A stretch of 64,000 nucleotides of DNA from Pseudomonadota bacterium. Its GTDB lineage: Bacteria > Pseudomonadota > Gammaproteobacteria > Acidiferrobacterales > UBA6901. Positions 35,044-45,700 of the stretch are shown piece after piece. Positions within the stretch are counted from its first letter, which is position 1; the number at the start of each line of letters is the position of its first letter. The translations under genes were made by a program, and so were the position numbers. The notes beneath the pieces are model-generated. The model searched no databases. It was not told where the DNA came from and saw nothing but the letters and a program-made list of their open reading frames with translations. Location of the stretch: the NCBI GenBank assembly GCA_021819085.1, contig JAKASJ010000001.1, forward strand, positions 248,001-312,000. The letters run 5' to 3'.

Positions 35044-35652
35044 ATGGGCGGTTTTTCAGACACGGCGCTGGCCAGGCGGTGGCGTGACCATCGAGCGGGC
35101 GTGAGCGGCTGACATTCAGGACAACAGCGCGGCCGTCCTCGATCGAACTACTACGACCGGCGTTCCGGGAGCGGGTGCCGGCACCATGAAGGAATCGGGC
35201 ATCAAAAAGGCGGCACCTGCCGCCATAGACCCGACGCTACCGATCGTAAACCTCAATAAGCGCCGAAAACGCTATGGAACAAAGACGACGACGGGCAGAA
35301 GAAGACCTTCAGGATGGTTCCTTAGGAAGGACAGTTCCGTCACAGATTTTTCCTGCCATTTTTGCGATCCGCTGCCCCGAAGCGGGATTTTTGCAATTTC
35401 GGAATGTTCAATAGCAATCTGCATGGCTGGATCGATGCGTTTCCAAGCCAACGCCACGGTTTGCACATTGGTCATGGCGGATTCCGTTGTTTCTGATTTT
35501 TGTAGGAACTAGACCGGATTTGTTTTCCATGGGGCGAGCAGCGTAATGGGTCTCATTGGTCCGGAAGAAGGCGCGTACACGGATTAACTGCTGCTGCAGA
35601 AATCGGAACCGGCCGATGCATTTATGCGTTGGCGCGAGGAACGGCCGGTATA
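35044..35652. other. Non-coding stretch downstream of cbbR
   Basis: About 610 bases without a convincing gene. A possible terminator on the plus strand is CCGCT (35369-35373) with AGCGG (35381-35385) followed by GATTTTT. Short frames (for example 35186-35512) lack a ribosome site and family character. Confidence 0.35.
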
Positions 35653-36360
35653 CTAAACGAATACACTGTCACGGATATCATTAACCGCTCCGTAGCACCA
35701 GCACGACGCGCACGCCAGGCCCTTGCGGTCAAGAATCGTTATATGGCCGCGACTGTAGCGGATCAGATTTCTTTTCTGCAACAATGCGGCTGCCTTGGTG
35801 ACGCCAACGCGTCGCACCCCGAGCATGTTCGCCAGCATTTCCTGCGTAAGTTCAAGCTCGTTTGACTGTAGCCTGTCCAACGTCATCAGGAGCCGACGCG
35901 CCAGACGCGGTCCTAACTTGTGGTGCCGATTGCAGGCGGCCGTCTGCGCAACTTGGGCCAAGAATACATAGAGATACTTATTTAGCACCTCTCGTAACAA
36001 TGGATTACGCCTTAGTTCGCTGCGAAACGAAGTGGCCTTCATTCGCGCCGCAGTTCCCGAGGCCTGAACCAGCATGCGCAAAGATGAGACACTGACACCC
36101 AAGAAAAGCCCCATTCCCGCCATACCTTCCCTGCCGACCAGTCCTACCTCGACGCTTGTATGCCCGTCGACCGGGTTCAGTAACGAGATGATCCCGTTGT
36201 TGGGAAAGTAGACATGCCGCGTCGGCTTGCCTGGCTCACAAAGTATATCGCCAATCGCAAGATTCACCTGTTCGCTATGCGCGAGCAAACGCCGCCTTTG
36301 CACCGGCAACAGGGCCAGCAGCACGCTATTAGTTGCCTCGATGCGGGTGTTACCAGCCAT
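35653..36360 (-). CDS. Crp/Fnr-family regulator 1
   Basis: A 235-residue regulator. The N-terminal cyclic-nucleotide-binding-like barrel (HVYFPNNGIISLLNP, VGREGMAGMGLFLG) is followed by the dimer helix and a winged HTH (LTQEMLANMLGVRRVGVTKAAALLQ). It lacks the cysteine set of Fnr and the arginine-serine pair of cAMP-binding Crp, so the ligand is unknown. The segment QTAACNRHH is shared with its tandem paralogue at 37030. The frame is open to 36702, but the ATG at 36360 has AGAGGA upstream and matches homologues. A repeat-bearing promoter lies just upstream. Confidence 0.88.
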   Translation of the reverse strand: MAGNTRIEATNSVLLALLPVQRRRLLAHSEQVNLAIGDILCEPGKPTRHVYFPNNGIISLLNPVDGHTSVEVGLVGREGMAGMGLFLGVSVSSLRMLVQASGTAARMKATSFRSELRRNPLLREVLNKYLYVFLAQVAQTAACNRHHKLGPRLARRLLMTLDRLQSNELELTQEMLANMLGVRRVGVTKAAALLQKRNLIRYSRGHITILDRKGLACASCWCYGAVNDIRDSVFV

Positions 36361-36370
36361 TGAATTCCTC

Positions 36371-36420
36371 TGTGCGCCAGTTAATACACATCCGCCAGTA
36401 CATACTGTGCGCCAACGCAC
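36371..36420. promoter_or_regulatory. Operator-like repeats upstream of Crp/Fnr regulator 1
   Basis: TGTGCGCCAG (36371-36380) and TGTGCGCCAA (36406-36415) are direct repeats 35 bases apart. The second is part of an inverted repeat GTGCG-CCAA-CGCAC (36407-36420). A near-identical 14-mer occurs at 38083-38096 in front of the GGDEF gene, so the same factor may bind both. The other bases between 36361 and 37029 show no further element. Confidence 0.45.
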
Positions 36421-36841
36421 ATATCGTAATCGGACGTGAACAACCTCTGCCACAAGAACAGAGCACACATGCACGGGAAACAGCCTGCTACGAACCTGAA
36501 AAAGAACGATTAACGCGGTTCGCGGTAAATCTGATGGGCCACAGGAACACGATTGGTCCGCGATCCATGCCCCTTCGATCCCACATGTCCACCCGCTGAG
36601 CGCGAGCCGGAGCTGCCCAGGACTTTCCGGGTCCGGAAAACTCCGCATGAAACCGGCCGCGCTGGCAAGAATCTCGCTGACGGTTCCACTGCCAGCAACC
36701 AACCCCTCGACTGCTTGCTCCGCAACACAGGCAACAAATTGATTTTTTGAACCCTACTGATACATCGTGAGATAACCGATCGACGAGAACTTGGGTGTTA
36801 CGCATGCCGAAGCTGACAGGGTGATCGCGCCTGCTCCCGAT

Positions 36842-37033
36842 TTATCCCCTGCTGTCAGACAGGCCTGCAGAAAGCAGGCCCTCTATCCGCGGTTTGTATC
36901 CAGACCGGCCGCCACGCCCGGTCGCGTCTCCACGGATTCCGCGCAGGCCCGTGGCCATCTTCAATAGAGGTTGCTGGGCCATTCTTGTTATCATTGCATC
37001 CATGCTTGACCCTTCAGCGAAGAGACTGGTCAC
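36842..37033 (-). CDS. Possible small protein coupled to Crp/Fnr regulator 2
   Basis: A 63-codon frame starting with GTG at 37033, overlapping the stop of the upstream regulator gene (GTGA). The product (MTSLFAEGSSMDAMITRM ... LRGIRGDATGRGGRSGYK) has no recognised domain and is glycine- and arginine-rich in its second half. The overlap suggests translational coupling, but the composition could be chance. Confidence 0.25.
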   Translation of the reverse strand: MTSLFAEGSSMDAMITRMAQQPLLKMATGLRGIRGDATGRGGRSGYKPRIEGLLSAGLSDSRG

Positions 37034-37788
37034 GCTGGCATCAGGTCTTCCGCTCTCGCGGGAAGCAAGCGATCATATTCCTTTTTTACAACCGCATAGC
37101 ATTCGCATACCTCCTTCTCGAGTCCCGGGCGATCGAGGATCGTGATGCGGCCACGGGCATACTGAATCAGGCCCATGGCTTGCAGATTTCCCGCCGCCTG
37201 AGTGACACCTTCGCGGCGCACCCCCAGCATGTTGGCAATCAATTCTTGAGTCATGCTGAGCTCATTTGACGCTAAACGATCCAGGCTTAGCAGCAGCCAG
37301 CGACAGAGTTGCTGCTCAACCGAATGGTGCCTATTGCACACCGCGGTCTGTGACATCTGCGTGATCAATGCCTGGGTGTAGCGCAACAACAAATGCTGCA
37401 ACTCGCTGTGCCGCTCGAATTCCTTTTTAAGAATTTCTCCCTTCAGCTGAAATGCCTGACCGGCGCTTTGTACCAATGCACGACTGGGCGTAGTGCCGCC
37501 TCCCATGAACAAAGCGATGCCCACCATGCCCTCATCGCCGACCACGGCAATTTCCGCAGAGGACCCGTCCTCCAGGACATAGAGCATCGACACAATACAG
37601 TTCGGGACCGGAAAATATACATGCTCCAACTCCGCGCCGGATTCGTAGATCACCTTGCCGAGCGGCATGGCAACCAGCTTCAAATCCGGAACCATGCGCT
37701 TAAACACATCCCTGGACAGGGCGGCCAGCAGGCGGTTGTCCGTTGGAATTATTTTCGTTTCTGACTGAAAATCGGCTGATTTACTCAT
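37030..37788 (-). CDS. Crp/Fnr-family regulator 2
   Basis: A 252-residue paralogue of the regulator at 35653. The sensory barrel (KVIYESGAELEHVYFP, EIAVVGDEGMVGIALFM) and the winged HTH (MTQELIANMLGVRREGVTQAAGNLQAMGLI, quoted in part) are complete. Both paralogues carry a QTAxCNRHH motif after the dimer helix, and this one ends in a CECYAVVKKEYDRL helix. Such proteins are common in environmental proteobacteria next to stress genes; the ligand is unknown. The upstream region has repeated TTGTACAG and TGTAC boxes (about 37815-37881). Confidence 0.88.
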   Translation of the reverse strand: MSKSADFQSETKIIPTDNRLLAALSRDVFKRMVPDLKLVAMPLGKVIYESGAELEHVYFPVPNCIVSMLYVLEDGSSAEIAVVGDEGMVGIALFMGGGTTPSRALVQSAGQAFQLKGEILKKEFERHSELQHLLLRYTQALITQMSQTAVCNRHHSVEQQLCRWLLLSLDRLASNELSMTQELIANMLGVRREGVTQAAGNLQAMGLIQYARGRITILDRPGLEKEVCECYAVVKKEYDRLLPARAEDLMPA

Positions 37789-38202
37789 AGCTGTTGGCTC
37801 TTTGTAATGGAACGTATTTGTACAGGCGAGGCCAGACGATTGTACAGCGTACTGGGCGCACGTTATGTACGGAAGTGTACTTAGCCTAATACAGGCATTT
37901 ATGGAATAACAATCACCATGTGGTGAACTGTTAGCAGTGAGCCATGTATGCTGCTCATCAGTAAATCTGTTTTTGGATTGCGGCTTGATGAATGAAATTC
38001 AGGGCGCCGCACCGCGTCTCCTGCCGCCTGCGTGGAATAAGCCAGGTCATTCGCGCGGGCATTGAGGAGATCATGGGTGTATGTTCGCCAACGCACCGAG
38101 TACGCCCGCTTTTCTCTGTAAATAATCAACAGACGCTTGAATTTAACGTTTTGCGGCGCCGCGCAGTTCCGGCGTTGCGGGCAATTTATGGAGAACCCAG
38201 TC
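37789..38202. promoter_or_regulatory. Divergent regulatory region with TGTAC boxes
   Basis: Between Crp/Fnr regulator 2 and the GGDEF gene there are several TGTAC-containing boxes (TTGTACAGG and TTGTACAGC near 37817-37846, TGTACGGAAGTGTAC near 37865-37880) and a GTTCGCCAACGCAC element (38083-38096) matching that at 36407. These are candidate binding sites of one or both regulators. Confidence 0.4.
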
Positions 38203-39123
38203 ATGGCACGGAACTCTCGTACGAGTGAGACGGCGTACCTTAACGCAGTTCGGAGCACGAGACATCATAGCGAATGGCGCACTCACAGCGCCTCCCAAAA
38301 ATCGGCCTTCGGTATCGATGCGATGCGCATGCTACCGGCGTCATCCCTGAGGGCATTCACTAAAGAAATCTCCGAATTCCGACATCTTGCAAAAAAAGCA
38401 CAGCATCAAATCGATCTCCTGGTCGCGCGGAATATTGACATGCAGGAGGAGCTCACCGCGCTTCTTCAAAAGAAGGCGCAGGATCACCACTTGGCCTGCC
38501 ACGATGTGCTGACGGGCCTTCCCGATTGCAGCTTGCTTCTCGACCGATTCCGCCAGGCCATGTTTCAATCGGACCGGAATCACAAACGTCTGGCGCTGTT
38601 ATCGCTCGATCTGGACAAGTTCAGCTGCGTTAATGACACACTTGGACATGCCGGTGGAAACAAACTATTGCATGCCGTGGCGCAGCGCATAAAAACGGCC
38701 ATCCGCGGCGCCGACACTGCCTGCCGATACGGTGGAGCCAAGTTTGTCATCATGCTGGCCGAAATTGACAGCCCCACTTTCGCGACTGCACTTGCCATGG
38801 AAATCGGCGGGGGTCTCAGCGAACCGTACCAAATTGACGGTCACGAAATTCATCTGGGCGTCAGCCTGGGCATTTCAGTCTATCCGAGCGATGGACAGAA
38901 TTTTGACGATTTGATGAGCCTGGCTGATGTCGCCATGCATCATAACAAGGGCACAGGAATGCGTACCTCGATTACAGCACTGCCTCACGACGAGGGTCGC
39001 GACGCAGAATTGCCCGACCCGCTTTCCTCGGACAATTCCGACAGCATGCATGCGACGGGGCGATCGGTTCCCGATGAAGCAACGAAATCACAGCAGCAGC
39101 AACATTCACAGCCGGAGATGTAA
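38203..39123 (+). CDS. Degenerate GGDEF-domain protein
   Basis: A 307-residue protein. Residues about 50-105 form a coiled-coil helix (EISEFRHLAKKAQHQIDLLV), and a GGDEF domain follows (HDVLTGLPDCSLLLDRFRQA ... VSLGISVYPSDGQNFDDLMSLADVAMH, quoted in part). The signature is RYGGAKF instead of GGDEF/GGEEF, so the two acidic residues needed for catalysis are replaced. The inhibitory RxxD site (RGAD) five residues upstream is intact. It is therefore more likely a c-di-GMP receptor than a synthase. GGAG lies 9 bases before the ATG. The last 40 residues are polar (SQQQQHSQPE). It precedes the glucan synthase on the same strand. Confidence 0.85.
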   Translation: MARNSRTSETAYLNAVRSTRHHSEWRTHSASQKSAFGIDAMRMLPASSLRAFTKEISEFRHLAKKAQHQIDLLVARNIDMQEELTALLQKKAQDHHLACHDVLTGLPDCSLLLDRFRQAMFQSDRNHKRLALLSLDLDKFSCVNDTLGHAGGNKLLHAVAQRIKTAIRGADTACRYGGAKFVIMLAEIDSPTFATALAMEIGGGLSEPYQIDGHEIHLGVSLGISVYPSDGQNFDDLMSLADVAMHHNKGTGMRTSITALPHDEGRDAELPDPLSSDNSDSMHATGRSVPDEATKSQQQQHSQPEM

Positions 39124-39716
39124 GGTCAGCTTTCTAGTTCGAAACCCCAAACTGCAGAAAGTACGCGGGTATGGGCTTTTGCCAGGAGGTCCTATAGAGT
39201 GTTTTGCATGATTCACGCCAATACCGGCAACTAGGATGCCGCAGGATCCGGATCCGGACAGTCGATCGCATCATTTGCAAATCAGGATAAGATACGACCT
39301 GGTACCCGCCTAATTGGGCGCATCCCCGGGACGTTCCGGACCTGAACGCCACGCTGGCAACAAGTCCGCGGTCGATGAAAATCGTACCGGAATAATTTGA
39401 ATTGTTTTCCGGAAAAATACGAAAGTGCCAGATATATGGCATTGCCGGTAAAGCGCACGATTTTTCCCCGGAACGTACCGGCTTTAATTCGGCCAGGCGA
39501 AAATCAGCTGCAAAAGGCATCTGCTCTTCGACTTATTGCTATCCACATATCCGGAATCGTTATTCGTAAATTTTATGCCGCAGACATTCCGGTCCGCGAA
39601 TTCATGATCCTGGCAGGATTCGGCAAGCCACCAAGGCGGACTGCCTACGACACTGCCTGAATACTTTACGACGATCGGGTTCATGGTATATCCGCTGCAG
39701 ACAGGAGGCCTTTGAT
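39124..39716. other. Non-coding stretch upstream of the glucan synthase
   Basis: About 590 bases, A/T-richer than the surroundings. Small frames on both strands show no family signal. It should contain the promoter of the glucan synthase, whose ribosome site AGGAGG is at 39703-39708. Confidence 0.35.
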
Positions 39717-42700
39717 TTGAAGCCACGCAGCACGACCATCTTCGGACATTGGGGCCGTCTGCGGACGAAGCTTCGCGGAATCGGCGCGCCGCCGGCAAAC
39801 CCGAATGGCGAACCACCGCTGCGATCGGAATTGTTCAGTGCCGATCAGATGGAGAAGCATGGAAGGAGTCTCGCGGCCTCGCACCGACTGAGCACCGGAC
39901 CCGCTCCGGACCTGCTTCTGACACGGCTGGCTGACAATGAACGGGTTCTGGCCGGTACCCGCGATTTGCTCACAGCAGCGGTGACGGAAAGCCAGCGGAT
40001 CACGCCGGCCGGGGAATGGTTGCTCGATAACTTCTATCTGATAGAAGAACAGATCCACACCGCCAAGCGGCACTTGCCCAAGGGTTACAGCCGGGAGCTG
40101 CCACGCCTCGATCATGGCCCTTCGGCCGGACATCCACGCGCATATGACATTGCTCTGGAAATAATCGCACACGGCGATGGACGGGTGGATCCGGAGAGTC
40201 TTTTCCGTTTCGTCGCAGCGTACCAGACGGTCACCACCCTCAAGCTGGGCGAATTATGGGCCATCCCGATTATGCTGCGTCTGGCTTTGATCGAGAACCT
40301 CCGGCGCGTTGCCGCGCGCAGCGCGGCTGGCAGGATCGACCGGAACCTTGCCGGCTCCTGGGCCAACAAAATGATAGAGATCGCCGAAAGCGACCCGAAG
40401 AGCCTGATCCTCGTGATCGCGGACATGGCACGGTCGAACCCGCCGATGACAACCCCGTTCGTTTCCGAATTCACGCGCCGTCTGCAGGGACAGAGCGCTG
40501 CTTTGGCAATGCCGCTGACATGGATCGAGCAGCGACTCGCTGAGTCCCAGCTGACGATCGAACAGTTGGTACAGGCTGGAAACCAACAACAGGCCGCCGA
40601 CCAGGTCTCCATCAGCAACAGCATCGGCAGTCTCCGATTTCTGGGTGCCATGGACTGGCGCGAGTTCGTCGAGACACTGAGCGTCGTTGAACAGATCCTG
40701 CGCGAGGATCCTTGCGACGCATACCGAGGCATGGATTTCATCACACGTGATCGCTACCGTCATGTCATCGAAAAAACTGCCAATAAAAGCCGTCTTTCCG
40801 AGGCTGAGGTGGCGCGCAAGGCAATCCAACTGGCAAGCACCGGACCGGACCTTGCGTCAACTACGGCGCGTGGCGGCAATCGAACGGCACATGTCGGTTT
40901 TTATCTGATCGACAGTGGACTGCGCGAGCTCGAGCGGGCAGTCGCGGTGCACCCTTCCGCATTCCGGGCGCTGTCGAGCGCGGCGGGCCGTTTCCCATTC
41001 TCCCTGTATTTTGGTGCGATCGCGCTGATCACGGCGGTTCTCACCACCAGCCTGCTGGCACAGGCGGGTGCCAGCCGGATACACGATTGGATACTCGTTC
41101 CATTGGGTATTTTGGTGCTGCTGGCCACCAGCCAGCTGTCTGTTGCACTGGTGAATTGGCTGGCGACTTTATTGGTGACGCCCCACCCGCTGCCGCGGAT
41201 GGACTTTTCCGGAGGAATTCCGGAGAACTCGCGCACTCTGGTGATAATTCCAACAATGCTCACCAGCGTTGAGAACATCGAGGAACTGATAGAGGCGCAG
41301 GAAGTACGGTTTCTGGCCAATCAGGACGAAAATCTGCGTTTCGGACTCTTGACTGATTTTCCGGACGCACCTGAGGAAACGCTTCCGGGGGACGACGTAC
41401 TGTTGCAGCTGTCCGAAACACGAATCACCGAGCTTAATGAGAAGTACAGGTCTTCGATGGGCGACCGTTTTTTTCTTTTCCATCGATCACGCCGCTGGAA
41501 TCCACAGGAGCGGATATGGATGGGCTACGAACGCAAGCGCGGCAAACTGGCAGACCTGAATTTCCTTCTGCGCAGCAAATCAGAAGATCGCTTCTCGCTA
41601 GTCGTCGGAAACATCGATGTCTTGTCGAATGTGAAGTATGTCATTACGCTTGACACGGATACCCAACTGCCGCGCGACTCCGCACGGCAGTTTGTGGGCA
41701 CCATGGCGCACCCGCTGAATCGGGCGCGCTACGACGAAAACAGGCTAGTTGTCTGCGATGGCCACGGCATACTTCAGCCCCGGGTTTCCGCGAGCCTTTC
41801 CGGGACGAACCAGTCGCGGTATGCGCGATTGTACGGGGGCGAACCGGGCATCGACCCATATACACGCGCTGTCTCAGATGTGTACCAGGACCTGTTCGGT
41901 GAAGGCTCATTCATTGGCAAGGGCATCTATGACGTCGATGCGTACGGACAGCTGCTCGATACGCGCTTCCCCGAAAGCCGGATTCTCAGCCACGATCTCC
42001 TGGAAGGCTGTTATGCGCGGGCGGGCCTGATAAGCGATGTTCAATTATACGAGGAATATCCTTCACGTTATAGCACCGATGTAAGTCGCCGGCATCGCTG
42101 GATTCGCGGGGATTGGCAGCTGGCGCGCTGGCTGTGGCGAAGCGTTCCCGGACTTGAAAAAAATAGCCGCCAACGCAACCCGCTCTCGTGGCTGTCACAG
42201 TGGAAAATCCTCGACAACCTGCGGCGCAGTCTGGTTCCCATGGCATTAACGCTGTTGTTGCTGCTGGGCTGGACAGTCTTGTCGCGGCCCGGGTTCTGGA
42301 CCCTGATTGTGATCGGCATCATCCTGATTCCAATCTTGCTCACTTCTATTCTGGAAACACTTTGGAAGCCGCCCGATGTGTTGTGGAAACAGCATATCGC
42401 CTTCGCTGTACACTCAGCCGGTCCACGATTCGAGCAGGCGGTTTTTGCTCTTGCGTGCCTCCCCTATGAGGCGTTCTACAGCCTGGATGCGATTCTGCGC
42501 ACGCTCTGGCGAATGCTGATCGCGCACAAACGGCTTCTCGAATGGCGCCCATCAAGCGAATCGGGCCGCAACGGTCCTGCGGACCTTGCCGCCTCCTTCC
42601 GTTCCATGTGGATCGCCCCGGCTATCGCCGTTTCCATGGCAATCTACTTGTTGCTTGAGTTTCCGGACACCTTCGCCGTGGCAAGCCCCATATTGGTCTT

Positions 42701-45700
42701 ATGGTTTGCCTCTCCGGCCATCGCCTGGTGGATAAGCCGGCCACTCACCCGTCGCGGCACACACTTGACGGTTGAGCAGAATATTTTCCTACACAAGATC
42801 GCGCGCAAAACCTGGGCGTTCTTCGACACTTTTGCCAGCGCAGAAGATCATTGGCTGCCACCGGATAACTATCAGGAGTATCGCAGTGCCGTGGTAGCGC
42901 ATCGCACGTCGCCCACTAACATGGGACTTGCGCTGCTCGCGAATCTGTCCGCTTATGACTTCGGATACATTCCGTCCGGAACGCTCGTCGAACGCACCGG
43001 CTATGCATTCGGCACCATGCAAAAACTGGCACGGCATCGTGGCCACTTCTACAATTGGTACGATACACAGACTCTGAAGCCCCTGCATCCTGCCTATATT
43101 TCGTCGGTGGATAGCGGCAATCTCGCAGGTCATCTGTTGACACTGCGCTCCGGCCTGAGTGCTCTTTCAGATCAAAAGATCCTTGGGGCCCAGATCTTCG
43201 ACGGTTTGAAAGATACTCTGGGCATCCTCGTGGACGCTATCGCAGAACAGCAAACGCCAGCCCCTCTAGTCCGCATCCAAAATGAACTGGAATCAGCATG
43301 CGTCGGCCGCCCGGCTACGCTCGCGCACGCGAGACTCATATTTGATCAGCTGGCAGAACACGCGGACGAATTTTTCAAAAGCATCGATTCCATCCGTGAT
43401 ACTGATGCAAAGTGGTGGGCACAAACGCTGTCCCGGCAGTGTCACGTAATTCTAGATGAACTAACATTCTTGACTCCATGGCTGTTACTGCCAGTCGCAC
43501 CCGACCGGCTCCGCAACCTGCCCGGCATAAGCGAAATCCCGACGCTGCGCGGACTATCCGAACTCGATATGGATTTGGCGCCAGTCATGGAGCGGCTCGA
43601 CACGGATGCAACACCCGTAGAGCGCGCATGGCTAGGTGAGCTTCGACGGCATATAGCACAGGCCAGCGGCCGCGCCCATGCGCGGATGGCGGCAATCGAG
43701 CGCCTGGTATCGGAATCCGCCGAACTTGCGCGCATGGAGTACGACTTTCTGTACGACAAATCGCGTCACCTTCTGGCCATCGGGTACAACGTAGATACAC
43801 ACCGCCAGGACACCAGTTACTACGATCTGCTTGCTTCCGAGGCCAGATTCTGCACTTTCGTGGCGATTGCCCAGGGACAGCTTCCTCAGGAAAGCTGGTT
43901 TGCGCTCGGGCGCCGGCTCACGACCGTCGGTGGCCGCCCTGTTTTGCTTTCGTGGAGCGGTTCTATGTTCGAATACCTGATGCCGCTTCTCGTGATGCCG
44001 ACCTATGAAAACACACTGCTCGACCAGAGCTATAAGGCGGCAGTGGAGCGCCAGATCGACTACGCAAGACAGCGCGACGTTCCGTGGGGCATGTCCGAGT
44101 CCGGCTATAACATGGTCGACGTTCACGTCAACTACCAATACCGTGCGTTCGGAGTGCCCAGCCTGGGAATCAAACACGGACTCGCCGAAGATCTGGTCAT
44201 TGCGCCGTATGCATCGATGCTCGCGCTGATGGTGGCACCCGCGGAAGCGTGTTTGAACCTGCAGCGGCTCGCCGCCTCGGGCCTGACAGGAAGATTCGGA
44301 TTTTATGAAGCAATCGACTACACCCCGTCACGTCAACGACGCGGGGAGTCGAGCGCGGTGGTTTTGTCTTTCATGGCACATCACCAAGGGATGAGCCTTC
44401 TCTCGCTCGCCTATATATTGCTGGACTGTCCGATGCAGAAGCGGTTCGAGTCGGACCGGCTGTTCCAGGCAACCATGCTGTTGCTGCAGGAGCGCATTCC
44501 AAAGGCCACAGAGCTCTATGCGCAGACCGACGAGATTCCCGGCATCCGCATGAGATCGAGCGTTGCGGAGACGCCAATTCGTGTTTTCCATAGTCCCGAT
44601 ACGCCGAATCCGGCAGTGCAGTTGTTGTCAAATGGTCGATACCACGTCATGGTCACAAACGCGGGCGGCGGCTACAGCCGCTGGAAAGACCTCGCCGTGA
44701 CGCGCTGGCGTGAAGATCGCAGCTGTGACAACTGGGGCGTATTCTGTTATCTGCGCGACGTGGAGAGCGGAAAGTTCTGGTCAACTGCCTATCAGCCAAC
44801 GCTCAAGCGGCCGGAGAGTTACGAAGCAATCTTTTCCGAGGGGCGAGCGGAATTTCGCCGCCGTGACCATGATCTCGACATCCACACCGAGATTGTTGTT
44901 TCTCCGGAAGATGACATTGAATTGCGCCGTGTCCACGTCACCAACGGATCCCGGACACGCAAAGTTATCGATGTAACAAGTTATGCAGAAGTGGTTCTTG
45001 CCTCGCCGGCCGCAGATGCACTGCATCCGGCATTTTCCAATCTTTTCGTTCAAACTGAAATTATCCACACACAGCAGGCGATCCTCTGCACGCGCCGGCC
45101 CCGATCCGTCGGCGACCCGACACCATGGCTGTTTCACCTGATGGCCATCCACGGAGCGGGCGTCGGCGAAATATCCTATGAGACTGATCGCATGCAGTTC
45201 ATTGGCCGTGGAAACACCATCGCCGGTCCACAGGCGCTGCGCGAACCCGCCGCGCTTTCAGGAAGCCAGGGTTCTGTGCTCGACCCGATCGTCTCGATCC
45301 GCTGTCGCATTTCTCTCGATCCGGAGCAAACGGCAACGGTCGACATGGTTTTCGGCATCGGTGAAACTCGTGACGCCGCCTTGAGCCTGATCGGGAAATA
45401 TCATGATCGGCCGCTCGCAGACCGGGTCTTCGATCTGGCATGGACACACAGCCAGGTGGTGCTGCAGCAGATCAATGCCACCGAGGCAGACGCGCAGCTC
45501 TATGGACAATTAGCCAGCTCTGTCATCTACGCCAATGCGTCACTGCGCGCTGAACCGGGCGTTCTCCTTAAAAACCGTCGCGGACAATCCGGTCTCTGGG
45601 TCTACGCGATTTCGGGAGATTTGCCGATTGTTCTGCTGCAGATTGGAGACCAGGACAATATCGATCTGGTCCGCCAGATGGTGCAGGCCCACGCGTACTG

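Noticed and set aside
35186-35512. 108-codon frame downstream of cbbR
   Set aside because: No ribosome site and low-complexity lysine/arginine-rich start; the opposing small frame at 35272-35475 is no better.
39134-39520. 128-codon minus-strand frame before the glucan synthase
   Set aside because: No ribosome site, no family character; it sits in the A/T-richer promoter region.
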